DNA of 34,007 nucleotides from Arenicellales bacterium. Lineage in GTDB: Bacteria; Pseudomonadota; Gammaproteobacteria; BMS3Bbin11. The translations under genes and the position numbers were made by a program. Below the pieces are notes generated by a model. The model saw only the letters and a program-made list of their open reading frames with translations, searched no databases and was not told the DNA's origin. This document shows, piece after piece, positions 21,047 through 29,491 of the stretch; position 1 is the first letter of the stretch, and each line of letters opens with the position of its first letter. The DNA is taken from positions 1-34,007 of the forward strand of contig JARFQE010000067.1 of NCBI GenBank assembly GCA_029287915.1, given 5' to 3'.

Positions 21047-21361
21047 ATGACAGAAACTATAACGGCAAGCGGTATGTCACCAGCCGTTGTTGCCTTATTC
21101 ATTTTTGTGCTGGCCTGTTTTATCGGCTATTACGTTATCTGGGGTGTAACGCCTTCGCTGCATACACCATTGATCTCACTGACCAATGCCATCTCCGGCA
21201 TCATTATTGTTGGCGCAATACTGGTTGCCGGCTCTGAAGGAGCAACTTCACTTGAACAAGGCCTGGGTTTTGTCGCAGTGCTACTGGCTTCAATAAATAT
21301 TTTTGGTGGTTTTGCCGTGACCCAGCGCATGCTGTCAATGTTTCGCAAGAAAGACAAGTAA
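21047..21361 (+). CDS. pntAB: NAD(P) transhydrogenase, alpha subunit part 2 (membrane)
   Basis: A 104-residue, almost wholly hydrophobic protein with three to four membrane segments (about residues 11-30, 39-59 and 65-86). The conserved [20 protein letters not shown] at about 36-55 identifies the membrane part (domain II) of the transhydrogenase alpha subunit. It helps form the proton channel together with PntB. A good ribosome site (GGAG, 7 bases before ATG) precedes it, and pntB starts 18 bases downstream. The protein ends in a short basic tail (FRKKDK). Length is normal for the split form. Confidence 0.95.
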   Translation: MTETITASGMSPAVVALFIFVLACFIGYYVIWGVTPSLHTPLISLTNAISGIIIVGAILVAGSEGATSLEQGLGFVAVLLASINIFGGFAVTQRMLSMFRKKDK

Positions 21362-21379
21362 TCAGGAAGAGAAAACAAT

Positions 21380-22768
21380 ATGTTGAATGCCAATACACTA
21401 GCTATCATATATCTGATTTCTGCTTCCCTGTTTATTTTGGGCCTGAAAGGACTGACTCATCCTTCATCGGCAAGACGAGGAAATTACCTTGCCATGATCG
21501 GGATGGTGCTGGCGATTGCAGCCACTTTACTGAATCCCATGGTACATAATTATTCATTGATTTTAGCCGGTGTGGCGATTGGAGCAGTGATTGGTATCCT
21601 GGTTGCTATCAGGATCGATATGAAGGCTATGCCACAGCTTGTGGCCGCCTTTCATAGTCTTGTCGGTCTAACTGCCGTGCTGGTCGCCATAGGCACCTTC
21701 ACCGAACATTCAGCTACTGGCATTATTGATAGTATTATGCTGGTAGAACTCGGTGTTGGCTCTTTCATAGGCGCCGTCACGTTTACCGGTTCATTAATTG
21801 CATTTGGAAAATTACAGGGTATCCTGAGCGGCAACCCGATAGTTTTCAAGGGACAGCATCTATTAAATCTTGTTCTGGGACTGGTGACACTGGCACTGGT
21901 CGTCCAGTTTTCACAGAGTAGCAGCCTCACTAGCTTGTTGCTAATTACCGCAATTGCTCTTGCTCTTGGCTTTCTGTTGATCATCCCAATTGGTGGTGCT
22001 GATATGCCGGTGGTGGTGTCGATGCTGAATTCCTATTCAGGCTGGGCAGCGGCCGCTACCGGGTTCACCTTGCAGAACAATGCATTGATAGTAACAGGTG
22101 CGCTGGTGGGTTTCTCCGGCGCAATTCTATCGTTCATCATGTGCCGTGCAATGAACCGCTCCTTCATCAGTGTCATTCTTGGCGGTTTTGGTGGTTCCGA
22201 TGATGAAGAATCTACTGCTATGCAGGCGGCCAACCAGGGCGTCAAAAGTGCAGCAGTAGAAGACCTTGCCTTCATGATCGAAAATGCCAACAGGCTTATA
22301 GTCGTTCCTGGATACGGCATGGCCGTCGCACAGGCACAGCACGCACTGAAAGAATTGACCGATATCATGGATGAGAAGGGCATAGAAATAAAATTTGCCA
22401 TACATCCCGTCGCGGGCCGCATGCCGGGACATATGAATGTATTACTGGCTGAATCTGACATCCCTTATGATCATGTTGTAGAAATGGATGAAATAAATCC
22501 TGAATTCAGTACCACAGACGTGGCACTGGTTGTCGGGGCCAACGATGTGACTAATCCGGCCGCCAAAACTGATAAATCCAGCCCTATCTACGGCATGCCT
22601 ATCCTTGATGTGGAAAAGGCAAAATACGTCTTCGTCATCAAGCGCAGCATGCGTCCAGGGTATTCAGGAATTGAAAACCTGCTGTACTTCAGGGATAACT
22701 GCTCTATGGTATTTGGTGATGCGAAGGAAGTCTGCGAATCGTTGGTTAATGAGTTGAAGAATGGTTAG
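21380..22768 (+). CDS. pntB: NAD(P) transhydrogenase, beta subunit
   Basis: A 462-residue subunit. The first ~270 residues carry about nine membrane segments (domain II), including FHSLVGLTAVLVAIG. The C-terminal ~180 residues are the NADP(H)-binding domain III, with VVPGYGMAVAQAQHAL at about 307-322, HPVAGRMPGHMNVLLAE and VVGANDVTNPAA. With PntAA and PntAB it forms the inner-membrane enzyme that uses proton flow to drive NADPH formation from NADH. AGGAAGAG precedes the start. It is the last gene of the operon; a small palindrome and a heptad repeat element follow before the convergent gmd. Confidence 0.96.
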   Translation: MLNANTLAIIYLISASLFILGLKGLTHPSSARRGNYLAMIGMVLAIAATLLNPMVHNYSLILAGVAIGAVIGILVAIRIDMKAMPQLVAAFHSLVGLTAVLVAIGTFTEHSATGIIDSIMLVELGVGSFIGAVTFTGSLIAFGKLQGILSGNPIVFKGQHLLNLVLGLVTLALVVQFSQSSSLTSLLLITAIALALGFLLIIPIGGADMPVVVSMLNSYSGWAAAATGFTLQNNALIVTGALVGFSGAILSFIMCRAMNRSFISVILGGFGGSDDEESTAMQAANQGVKSAAVEDLAFMIENANRLIVVPGYGMAVAQAQHALKELTDIMDEKGIEIKFAIHPVAGRMPGHMNVLLAESDIPYDHVVEMDEINPEFSTTDVALVVGANDVTNPAAKTDKSSPIYGMPILDVEKAKYVFVIKRSMRPGYSGIENLLYFRDNCSMVFGDAKEVCESLVNELKNG

Positions 22769-22778
22769 TAGGAATTGC

Positions 22779-22888
22779 AAGTATCAAGTCAGAAGTCTCA
22801 AGGCTAAAACCTGACAATCACTAAACGAGGACTCAGTCCTATTTTCGGCCTTATCCTGGAACTTGCGACTTGAAACTTAACACTTCAT
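22779..22888. repeat. Inverted heptad-phased repeat element between pntB and gmd
   Basis: Four units starting with AAGT (the last is AAGG) stand exactly seven bases apart on the plus strand, at 22779, 22786, 22793 and 22800. On the other side, ACTT recurs every seven bases at 22861, 22868, 22875 and 22882, the same AAGTNNN heptamer on the minus strand. Shifted by one unit, AAGTATCAAGTCAG on the left matches AAGTTTCAAGTCGC of the right arm at 11-12 of 14 positions, so the arms could pair across about 55 bases. The element fills most of the gap between two convergent genes. Confidence 0.7.
22828..22845 (+). terminator. Possible weak terminator for pntB inside the repeat element
   Basis: A perfect palindrome AGGACTCAGTCCT (22828-22840), foldable as a 5-bp stem with a TCA loop, is followed by ATTTT. 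The stem is short and the T-run is only four bases, so this is a weak candidate. It lies midway between the two heptad arms and about 60 bases after the pntB stop. Confidence 0.3.
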
Positions 22889-22891
22889 TTC

Positions 22892-24022
22892 CTATTCGTG
22901 TCTGTCAAATGTTCTGAAGCCGCTTGACTGGCAGAGCGCATCACGTTTGGCTTCTTCAAGATCTGATGTCACCATCTCGGTAACCATTTCTGCGAAAGAA
23001 ATTTTTGGTACCCAGCCAAGCTGTTCGCGTGATTTAGTCGGGTCGCCTAATAGCGTTTCAACTTCACAGGGGCGGTAGTAGCGAGGGTCAACCCGAACAA
23101 TTACTGATCCGATTGCTGGACACTTTCCTGGTAGTTCATCACGTTCTGTATCCAGGTCATCAATAATACCGACTTCATCGACGCCATCACCCTGCCAGCG
23201 CAGAGTGATACCAAGTTCTTTAGCCGACAGGTCGACAAATTCTCTGACCGAATGTTGTTCGCCCGTGGCAATGGCAAAATCTTCCGGTTTATCCTGTTGT
23301 AGTATCAGCCATTGTGCTTCGACATAGTCTTTTGCATGTCCCCAGTCTCGTCTGGCATCCATGTTGCCCAGATACAAACAATCCTGCATTCCTAATGTAA
23401 TCCGAGCCAGCGCGCGTGTGATCTTGCGTGTAACAAAGGTCTCACCGCGTATTGGTGATTCGTGATTGAATAAAATGCCATTACAGGCAAACATGCCATA
23501 GGATTCACGATAATTGACAGTAATCCAGTAGGCATAGAGCTTCGCTACTGCATAAGGTGAACGAGGATAAAACGGGGTGGTTTCATTCTGCGGCGTCTCG
23601 ACAACTTTACCAAACAGTTCTGATGTAGAGGCCTGGTAGAAACGACAGCTTTCCTGCAGGCCCAGCAAACGAATGGCCTCAAGCACACGTAATGACCCGA
23701 GGGCATCAGAATTGGCAGTATATTCAGGCTCCTCAAAGGACACAGCGACGTGACTTTGGGCTGCAAGGTTATAAACCTCGTCCGGCTGAGTCTGCTGGAT
23801 GATACGTACCAGACTACTGGAGTCAGTCATATCTCCATAATGCAGGACAAAGTTCTGTTCGGCTTCATGCGGGTCACGGTAAAGGTGATCGATACGGTCA
23901 GTATTAAAGAGCGAGGTGCGCCGTTTGATGCCATGGACGTTATAGCCTTTGGCGAGCAGGAATTCAGCCAGATAGGCACCGTCCTGGCCGGTAATTCCGG
24001 TAATAAGTGCAGTTTTACTCAT
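22892..24022 (-). CDS. gmd: GDP-mannose 4,6-dehydratase
   Basis: A 376-residue short-chain dehydrogenase-type enzyme that converts GDP-D-mannose to GDP-4-keto-6-deoxy-D-mannose, precursor of GDP-fucose, GDP-rhamnose or GDP-perosamine for surface polysaccharides. The NADP loop [10 protein letters not shown] is at residues 9-18. The catalytic set is Thr133/Glu135 in ASTSELFG and Tyr157-x3-Lys161 in [24 protein letters not shown] is family-specific. Length is close to E. coli Gmd (373). No partner gene (fcl, rmd or per) is adjacent, so the final sugar cannot be inferred. No clear Shine-Dalgarno. It is divergent from nnrS and convergent with pntB. Confidence 0.95.
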   Translation of the reverse strand: MSKTALITGITGQDGAYLAEFLLAKGYNVHGIKRRTSLFNTDRIDHLYRDPHEAEQNFVLHYGDMTDSSSLVRIIQQTQPDEVYNLAAQSHVAVSFEEPEYTANSDALGSLRVLEAIRLLGLQESCRFYQASTSELFGKVVETPQNETTPFYPRSPYAVAKLYAYWITVNYRESYGMFACNGILFNHESPIRGETFVTRKITRALARITLGMQDCLYLGNMDARRDWGHAKDYVEAQWLILQQDKPEDFAIATGEQHSVREFVDLSAKELGITLRWQGDGVDEVGIIDDLDTERDELPGKCPAIGSVIVRVDPRYYRPCEVETLLGDPTKSREQLGWVPKISFAEMVTEMVTSDLEEAKRDALCQSSGFRTFDRHE

Positions 24023-24096
24023 AATAATTAATTTACGGGGCAGGATAAGTGATTATTGATTGATCTATTCTAACAAATCCATTTAATTCACGCCGC

Positions 24097-24137
24097 ATGA
24101 TAAATATCAATTCGTTTTTTTTTTCGATACGTATACT
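24097..24137 (+). promoter_or_regulatory. FNR/DNR-type box with -10 element upstream of nnrS
   Basis: ATGATAAATATCAA (24097-24110) matches the FNR/ANR/DNR consensus TTGAT-N4-ATCAA at 9 of 10 defined positions. A -10 hexamer TATACT (5 of 6) lies at 24132-24137. With transcription starting near 24144, the box centre falls at about -41, the standard class II activator position. NnrS genes are known to be controlled by FNR-family regulators (NnrR) in Rhodobacter, so the site makes biological sense. The bound regulator is inferred, not seen. Confidence 0.65.
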
Positions 24138-24184
24138 TAAAGAATTTTCAAACAATACATTTTTTACTATGTCGAGATTGCCAT

Positions 24185-25384
24185 ATGCTGATAAATGTGG
24201 ATGACCCGGGCAAAAAGCCGTATCCCGGTATGCCGTTGTTGCAACTGGGCTTTCGACCATTTTTTCTGCTCGCAGGCATCTCTGCCGTATTGTTAATTTT
24301 TATCTGGGGCTGGATTCTTTCAACAGGGGCCTCAGTGACTATCTATAGCTCTATCGACTGGCATGGGCATGAGATGGTCTATGGTTTTGTCGTTGCAGTA
24401 GTGGCAGGATTTCTATTAACAGCAGTGAAAAACTGGACAGGCAGACAGACCGCAAACGGGACAGCATTATTATTCCTGGCATTGCTATGGCTGACGGCCA
24501 GAGTGTTGCCATTTTTACCTGAAGTTTTTCCTTACTGGATACTAGCCACTATTGATTTATCCTTTCTGCCTGTACTGGCAGCGACGCTTTTTCCACTGCT
24601 GATGAAAAGCAGAAATTATCGTAACCTGGTTTTTCCCGCTATCCTGATGATTCTGTTTGCTGCCAATGCGGTTTTTCATCTAGGAGTAATGGGTTTTATT
24701 GAAGATGGGCAACGCTATGCTGTGTATGCTGCTGTCTACATAGTCCTTCTCTTGATAAGCATTATGGGTGGGCGAGTAATACCATTCTTTATCGAACGTG
24801 GTCTGGGCGGTGAGATTCAGTGTAGAACTTATTCCACGATAGAAATAGCCGCAAATGCAGTTCTGCTGTTACTTGGTGCATTGCATACGGCAGGCTTGAT
24901 CGGTATCTATTCAGTTATCGTTGCACTGATCGCTGCTGTGTTGCATTTAGTTCGCCTGGCTGGCTGGTATAGCAATGGGGTCTGGCGAGTGCCTCTATTG
25001 TGGGTTCTGGTATTGGCTTATGGCTGGATTGTAGTCGGCCTGTTTTTACTGGCACTATCAATGGCTGGAATAATTGCAGTTTCACTTGCCCTGCACGCAC
25101 TGACCATAGGCGGCATTGGTCTGATGACAATGGGCATGATGGTGCGAGTTTCCATGGGGCACAGTGGCAGAAAGCTGTTTGCACCGGCACTTATCCCCGC
25201 TGCCTTTGCAGCCCTTAATGTTGCAGTAGTGGTCAGAGTCATTTTACCCATAATGATATCGACACAGAGCTACCCTGCACTGGTGCTGATATCTGCCTTG
25301 ATATGGGTAGTCGTATTTGGGATTTTTGTCTACAAAATGTCTTCCGTTTATCTTTCACCGAGGGTTGATGGACGACCGGGTTAA
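24185..25384 (+). CDS. nnrS: NnrS family heme- and copper-containing membrane protein
   Basis: A 399-residue polytopic inner-membrane protein with about twelve hydrophobic segments. The opening LLQLGFRPFFLLAGI (about residues 19-33) and the DWHGHEMVYGFVVAVVAGFL segment (about 58-77) are diagnostic of NnrS, as is IGLMTMGMMVRVSMGHSGR near residues 318-336, with its conserved histidine. In Rhodobacter the family is linked to denitrification and protects against nitric oxide stress; its exact chemistry is unsettled. No nitrite or nitric oxide reductase gene is nearby, so it may act here in NO defence. An FNR-like promoter lies upstream. The ribosome site is weak. Confidence 0.9.
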   Translation: MLINVDDPGKKPYPGMPLLQLGFRPFFLLAGISAVLLIFIWGWILSTGASVTIYSSIDWHGHEMVYGFVVAVVAGFLLTAVKNWTGRQTANGTALLFLALLWLTARVLPFLPEVFPYWILATIDLSFLPVLAATLFPLLMKSRNYRNLVFPAILMILFAANAVFHLGVMGFIEDGQRYAVYAAVYIVLLLISIMGGRVIPFFIERGLGGEIQCRTYSTIEIAANAVLLLLGALHTAGLIGIYSVIVALIAAVLHLVRLAGWYSNGVWRVPLLWVLVLAYGWIVVGLFLLALSMAGIIAVSLALHALTIGGIGLMTMGMMVRVSMGHSGRKLFAPALIPAAFAALNVAVVVRVILPIMISTQSYPALVLISALIWVVVFGIFVYKMSSVYLSPRVDGRPG

Positions 25385-25728
25385 CTGCTGCCCTGATTCA
25401 GCAGCCCTGCAGGGAAGAGGGTGATAGCTACTACAGAGTTCTTCAGCGAGGATCCAACTCAGACTGATTACTTTTATTATCTATAAATTTATTAGAAAAA
25501 TTCATATTTAATGTTATTGCATAAAGGCAGGAAGACAATGGCATATTATGGTAATTCCATCGCGAAATTTGGCTACTGGAAGCTCAAACCTGTTGTCGGA
25601 TCAATATGTTCTAAACTTACTATAAGTCTGTATTTGTTATATCGACTGGCGATTGTATGGAAATATTACTGGAATTTTTGCGCAAATACAGTTAGCTTAC
25701 TGTTCCGTAACACTTTTCCTGCACATTA
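25385..25728. other. Intergenic region between nnrS and miaB
   Basis: 344 bases. Just after the nnrS stop there is a short inverted repeat (CTGCTG, eight-base loop, CAGCAG, about 25385-25404) without a T-run, so it is not a clear terminator. The middle (about 25465-25510) is very A/T-rich and would suit a promoter, but no well-spaced -35/-10 pair stands out. The last 192 bases carry the possible small ORF listed separately. Confidence 0.6.
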
Positions 25729-25729
25729 A
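25538..25729 (+). CDS. Possible small basic, aromatic-rich ORF overlapping the miaB start
   Basis: A 63-codon frame preceded by AGGAAG three bases before the ATG, with AAAGG a little further up. Its TAA overlaps the miaB ATG (TAATG), an arrangement seen in translationally coupled genes, and miaB itself has no visible Shine-Dalgarno. The peptide is rich in Tyr, Trp, Phe and Lys, with a hydrophobic stretch at about residues 30-45. I recognise no family. It could be a real small membrane peptide, a leader for miaB, or chance. Confidence 0.3.
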   Translation: MAYYGNSIAKFGYWKLKPVVGSICSKLTISLYLLYRLAIVWKYYWNFCANTVSLLFRNTFPAH

Positions 25730-27147
25730 TGTCTACAACCAGCTTGAAGTCAGCCTCGAATTCCACTGAGGCTAGCAAAACAGGCCAGAAGCTTTTTATC
25801 AAGACTTTTGGCTGTCAAATGAACGAATACGATTCAAAGCGCATGGCTGATCTATTGGCGAGATCGCATGGCATGTCTGTGACTTCGGATCCGGAACTGG
25901 CTGACGTGCTATTGTTAAACACATGTTCCGTACGTGAAAAAGCCCAGGAAAAGGTGTTTTCCCAGCTAGGGCGCTGGAGAGAATGGAAGCTTGAAAATCC
26001 TTCATTACTGATTGGTGTCGGTGGTTGTGTGGCCAGCCAGGAAGGTCAGGACATTCTTGATCGTGCCCCATACGTTGATCTCATATTCGGTCCGCAGACT
26101 TTGCATCGCCTTCCACAATTGATTAATGACTGTCGTAACGAGCATCAAAGTACTATTGATACCAGTTTCCCCGAGATTGAAAAATTTGATGCCTTGCCTG
26201 AACCCAGGGCTGAAGGGCCAACGGCTTTTGTATCTATCATGGAAGGCTGTAGCAAATATTGCAGCTTTTGTGTTGTCCCCTACACTCGTGGTGAAGAATT
26301 CTCGCGTCCCTTTGATGATGTGCTGGCAGAGGTGTTTGCGTTAGCTGAGCAGGGGGTGCGTGAAGTTAATCTGCTGGGCCAAAATGTCAATGCCTATCAG
26401 GGTAGTATGCATGATGGCTCCCTGGCTGATCTCGCGACACTAATTCAATATGTCGCAGAAATTGAGGGAATAGAGCGTATTCGCTTTACTACCTCACACC
26501 CACTGGAGTTCAGCGATGCGTTAATTGATGTTTTTGCCTCCACCCCGCAACTGGTTGATCATTTGCATTTGCCTGTGCAATCCGGTTCTGACCGAATTCT
26601 TTCGTTGATGAAACGTGGTTATACCGCGCGTGACTACCTGAAGATTATTGAAAAGCTTAATCTGGTGCGACCAAATATTAGTTTGTCATCTGACTTTATC
26701 ATTGGATTCCCGGGTGAAACTGAAGCGGATTTTCAGGCCACAATGGAGCTGATCGAAATAATCGGATTCGATCATTCCTTCAGTTTTGTCTACAGTGCAC
26801 GGCCGGGGACTCCTGCTGCAGAGCTTGAGGATTCTGTCCCAATGTCGGTAAAAAAAGAGCGCCTCGCCATACTACAGAATCGTATACTTGAGAATGCAGC
26901 TATCATTAGTCAGGACATGGTAGGTTCAGTTCAGCGCGTCCTGGTACAGGGCGTTTCAAAGAAAAGTGATAGCGAGATGTCCGGACGAACAGAGAATAAT
27001 CGGGTAGTTAATTTTGCTGGTCCAGCCAGGCTAATTGGACAGATGATCGATGTCAGGATTACATCGGCTCTGCCCAATTCCCTGCGTGGTGTAGTGGATG
27101 GTATTGAAATCCCTCGCAGTATACCAATTCAGTGTGTCACTGGATGA
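25729..27147 (+). CDS. miaB: tRNA-2-methylthio-N6-isopentenyladenosine-37 synthase
   Basis: A 472-residue radical-SAM methylthiotransferase that adds a methylthio group to i6A37 in tRNAs reading UNN codons. The N-terminal UPF0004 domain has Cys29 ([13 protein letters not shown]), Cys66 ([10 protein letters not shown]) and Cys100 (GGCVA) for the auxiliary cluster. The radical-SAM cluster is C174-x3-C178-x2-C181 in [18 protein letters not shown]-terminal TRAM domain (about 390-460) binds RNA. The N-terminus is some 20 residues longer than needed before [10 protein letters not shown], and no ribosome site is seen, so the exact start is less certain. It heads the miaB-ybeZ-ybeY-corC-lnt run. Confidence 0.95.
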   Translation: MSTTSLKSASNSTEASKTGQKLFIKTFGCQMNEYDSKRMADLLARSHGMSVTSDPELADVLLLNTCSVREKAQEKVFSQLGRWREWKLENPSLLIGVGGCVASQEGQDILDRAPYVDLIFGPQTLHRLPQLINDCRNEHQSTIDTSFPEIEKFDALPEPRAEGPTAFVSIMEGCSKYCSFCVVPYTRGEEFSRPFDDVLAEVFALAEQGVREVNLLGQNVNAYQGSMHDGSLADLATLIQYVAEIEGIERIRFTTSHPLEFSDALIDVFASTPQLVDHLHLPVQSGSDRILSLMKRGYTARDYLKIIEKLNLVRPNISLSSDFIIGFPGETEADFQATMELIEIIGFDHSFSFVYSARPGTPAAELEDSVPMSVKKERLAILQNRILENAAIISQDMVGSVQRVLVQGVSKKSDSEMSGRTENNRVVNFAGPARLIGQMIDVRITSALPNSLRGVVDGIEIPRSIPIQCVTG

Positions 27148-27157
27148 GAGCTTCACA

Positions 27158-28147
27158 ATGAGTGTGTCAGAACCGGTCCATCATTTTTCTCTGCAGTTTG
27201 CCAATAATGAACAGCTAGATAATGAGAAACTGGCCATGCTTTGTGGGCAGTTTAATAAGAATATCAAACAAATAGAGAAATATTTTGATACCCGAATCAT
27301 GCACCGCGGTGGTGATTTCACCGTTTTTGGTAGTAAGACTTTGACCTCCAGGGTAGAGACAGTTATCCAGGATCTCTATGCCCATGCAGCGAAGGGTGAA
27401 GAACTGGATACCGCATCGGTTCATGTAGCACTACAGCATCTGTCACACAATAGCGCTGAAGTTGAACAGGTGATGGTGGTCAGAACCCCGCGCGCTAAGG
27501 TGAGGTTACGCAATCCTCGCCAGCAGGCTTATGCCAGAAACATCATTACTAATGACATCAACTTTGCTATTGGCCCGGCCGGTACAGGCAAGACTTACCT
27601 TGCCGTTGCCTGTGCAGTTGAGGCGCTAGAAAAAGAAGAGATAAGCAAGATAGTCCTGGTACGCCCTGCTGTCGAAGCAGGCGAGAGACTGGGTTTTTTA
27701 CCTGGCGATCTGGAACAGAAGGTCGATCCCTATCTACGTCCTCTGTATGATGCGCTCTATGAAATGCTCGGTTTTGATCGTGTAGACCGACTGCTTGAGC
27801 GCCATATTATCGAGATTGCACCGTTGGCCTATATGCGTGGGCGCACCTTAAACGATGCGATGGCAATACTTGATGAAGCACAGAACACCACAGAAGAGCA
27901 GATGCGGATGTTTCTGACACGTATTGGTTGTGGCTCACGTGCGATTATTACTGGTGATGTTACACAAACTGATCTACCCCGTTCTCAACGTTCCGGTCTA
28001 TCACATGCCATCGAAGTGCTTGGTAAGATACCAGAGATCAAGTTCAACTACTTCAAATCAAGTGATGTGGTCAGGCATCCACTGGTACAGAAGATTGTCG
28101 AGGCCTATCAGCTTAGTGATGTTAAAGAAAATGACAACAGAGACTGA
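27158..28147 (+). CDS. ybeZ: PhoH-like ATPase YbeZ
   Basis: A 329-residue PhoH-family P-loop ATPase, conserved beside YbeY and thought to act with it in rRNA processing and ribosome quality control. The Walker A motif GPAGTGKT is at residues 139-146 and Walker B AILDEAQN at about 236-243; TGDVTQTDLPRSQRSGL follows. I chose the ATG at 27158 because GAGAG (27146-27150) stands 7 bases upstream; an in-frame ATG at 27098 would overlap miaB by 50 bases and has no family support. The first ~110 residues form the usual small N-terminal domain. Its 3' end is 1 base before the preferred ybeY start. Confidence 0.94.
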   Translation: MSVSEPVHHFSLQFANNEQLDNEKLAMLCGQFNKNIKQIEKYFDTRIMHRGGDFTVFGSKTLTSRVETVIQDLYAHAAKGEELDTASVHVALQHLSHNSAEVEQVMVVRTPRAKVRLRNPRQQAYARNIITNDINFAIGPAGTGKTYLAVACAVEALEKEEISKIVLVRPAVEAGERLGFLPGDLEQKVDPYLRPLYDALYEMLGFDRVDRLLERHIIEIAPLAYMRGRTLNDAMAILDEAQNTTEEQMRMFLTRIGCGSRAIITGDVTQTDLPRSQRSGLSHAIEVLGKIPEIKFNYFKSSDVVRHPLVQKIVEAYQLSDVKENDNRD

Positions 28148-28148
28148 A

Positions 28149-28619
28149 ATGTCATTGATGATTAATCTGCAGATAGCTGTTTCCTCTGAACAAATTCCAG
28201 ACAAAAATAAATTTCAGCTTTGGGCAGACGCCGCTGCTGATGCCTGCGCCTGCGGCAACCAGGAGCTGACCATTCGTGTAACTGACATGAATGAAAGTGC
28301 GGAATTAAACAGCCGCTATCGTAACAGGGCAAGTGCTACCAACGTTCTATCATTCCCATTCGAAGACCCACCTGGTGTCGACACCGAAATACTGGGTGAT
28401 CTGGTAATTTGTGCTCCACTGGTTCAGCGTGAAGCTGATGAACAGCACAAATCAGTTGAGGCACACTGGGCACATTTACTTGTACATGGAGTGCTGCATC
28501 TTTGTGGCTATGATCATATCGATGCCGTTCAGGCTGAAGAAATGGAAGCACTGGAAACCAGAATTCTTACTGGACTCGGCTATTCACCACCTTATGACGA
28601 ACAATTGCTACAACAATAA
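28149..28619 (+). CDS. ybeY: Endoribonuclease YbeY
   Basis: A 156-residue metal-dependent RNase that helps mature the 16S rRNA 3' end and clear defective ribosomes. The zinc site is H113-x3-H117-x5-H123 in HGVLHLCGYDH. TNVLSFPFEDPPG and LGDLVIC are conserved and align closely with E. coli YbeY. I chose the ATG at 28149 since it gives the same N-terminal length as E. coli; an ATG at 28131 (overlapping ybeZ by 17 bases) is an alternative. The stop overlaps the corC start (TAATG). Confidence 0.94.
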   Translation: MSLMINLQIAVSSEQIPDKNKFQLWADAAADACACGNQELTIRVTDMNESAELNSRYRNRASATNVLSFPFEDPPGVDTEILGDLVICAPLVQREADEQHKSVEAHWAHLLVHGVLHLCGYDHIDAVQAEEMEALETRILTGLGYSPPYDEQLLQQ

Positions 28620-29491
28620 TGAAGAAAAAACTCAAGAAACCTCGACCTCGTCTGCGTTCCTGGTTATCCAGGCTGGGGCTTTCCCTGCTGGGCATATCCA
28701 TGGAACGCGAAGATATGATAAAGATTCTGCGTAACGCTAGTGAGCGTCATCTCATCGGCCAGGATGCACTTGACATGATAGAGGGTGTTTTTCAGGTATC
28801 GACTATGCAGGTACGGGATATCATGGTGCCGCGATCGCAAATGGTCGTACTCGATAGAGACGTCTCTCCTGAAGATTGTCTGCCGGTGATGAATAAACAT
28901 GGCTACTCACGCTACCCGGTGATAAAAGAAGATCGTGATAATGTTATCGGTATCCTGCTGGCTAAAGATTTATTACGCTATTTTGAAAGCGATCAGCAAC
29001 AACGTTTTGTTTTCAAGGATGTCCTTCGGCAGGCCGTATTCGTACCTGAAAGCAAGCGACTCAATGTTATGCTGTCAGATTTTCGCGCCAATCGTAATCA
29101 TATGGCCATCGTTATGAATGAATATGGCGGAGTGGCCGGACTGGTAACCATCGAAGATGTACTGGAACAGATTGTCGGTGATATTCAGGATGAATTTGAT
29201 TACGATGAAGAAGTCAGCATGATACGAAAAACCGATGATGGATATGTTGTTAAGGCATTAACATCACTGGAAGATTTCAACGAATATTTTGATTGTTCAC
29301 TGCAGCAGGGCGATACGGAAACAATAGGTGGGCTGGTAACTAATGCCTTCTCCTATCTGCCTGAACGAGGTGAATCTGTCGATATTAGTGGCTACCATTT
29401 CACGGTTCTGCATTGTGATTCCAGGCGGATCAATCTGCTCAAATTAACAGTGAATGAAAGCACGGATTCTGCACCGGAAGATAACATATGA
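28619..29491 (+). CDS. corC: CorC/YbeX-type CBS-domain protein
   Basis: A 290-residue soluble protein of the CorC/HlyC family. It has two CBS domains (about residues 68-125 and 134-190, starting VRDIMVPRSQMVVLD and ending IVGDIQDEFD) and a C-terminal CorC_HlyC domain (about 205-280). The membrane DUF21 domain of longer relatives is absent, as in E. coli YbeX. The family is linked to Mg2+/Co2+ efflux together with CorA, and YbeX also to ribosome metabolism with YbeY and YbeZ, which fits this operon. The ATG overlaps the ybeY stop, and its own TGA overlaps the lnt ATG, so translation is likely coupled. Confidence 0.92.
   Translation: MKKKLKKPRPRLRSWLSRLGLSLLGISMEREDMIKILRNASERHLIGQDALDMIEGVFQVSTMQVRDIMVPRSQMVVLDRDVSPEDCLPVMNKHGYSRYPVIKEDRDNVIGILLAKDLLRYFESDQQQRFVFKDVLRQAVFVPESKRLNVMLSDFRANRNHMAIVMNEYGGVAGLVTIEDVLEQIVGDIQDEFDYDEEVSMIRKTDDGYVVKALTSLEDFNEYFDCSLQQGDTETIGGLVTNAFSYLPERGESVDISGYHFTVLHCDSRRINLLKLTVNESTDSAPEDNI

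Noticed and set aside
24054-24067. Second FNR-like site TTGATTGATCTATT near nnrS/gmd
   Set aside because: Only the left half matches; the right half CTATT does not fit ATCAA.
27924-28148. Upstream starts for ybeY inside ybeZ
   Set aside because: The frame is open, but those residues have no YbeY similarity; alignment with E. coli YbeY begins at the ATG at 28149.
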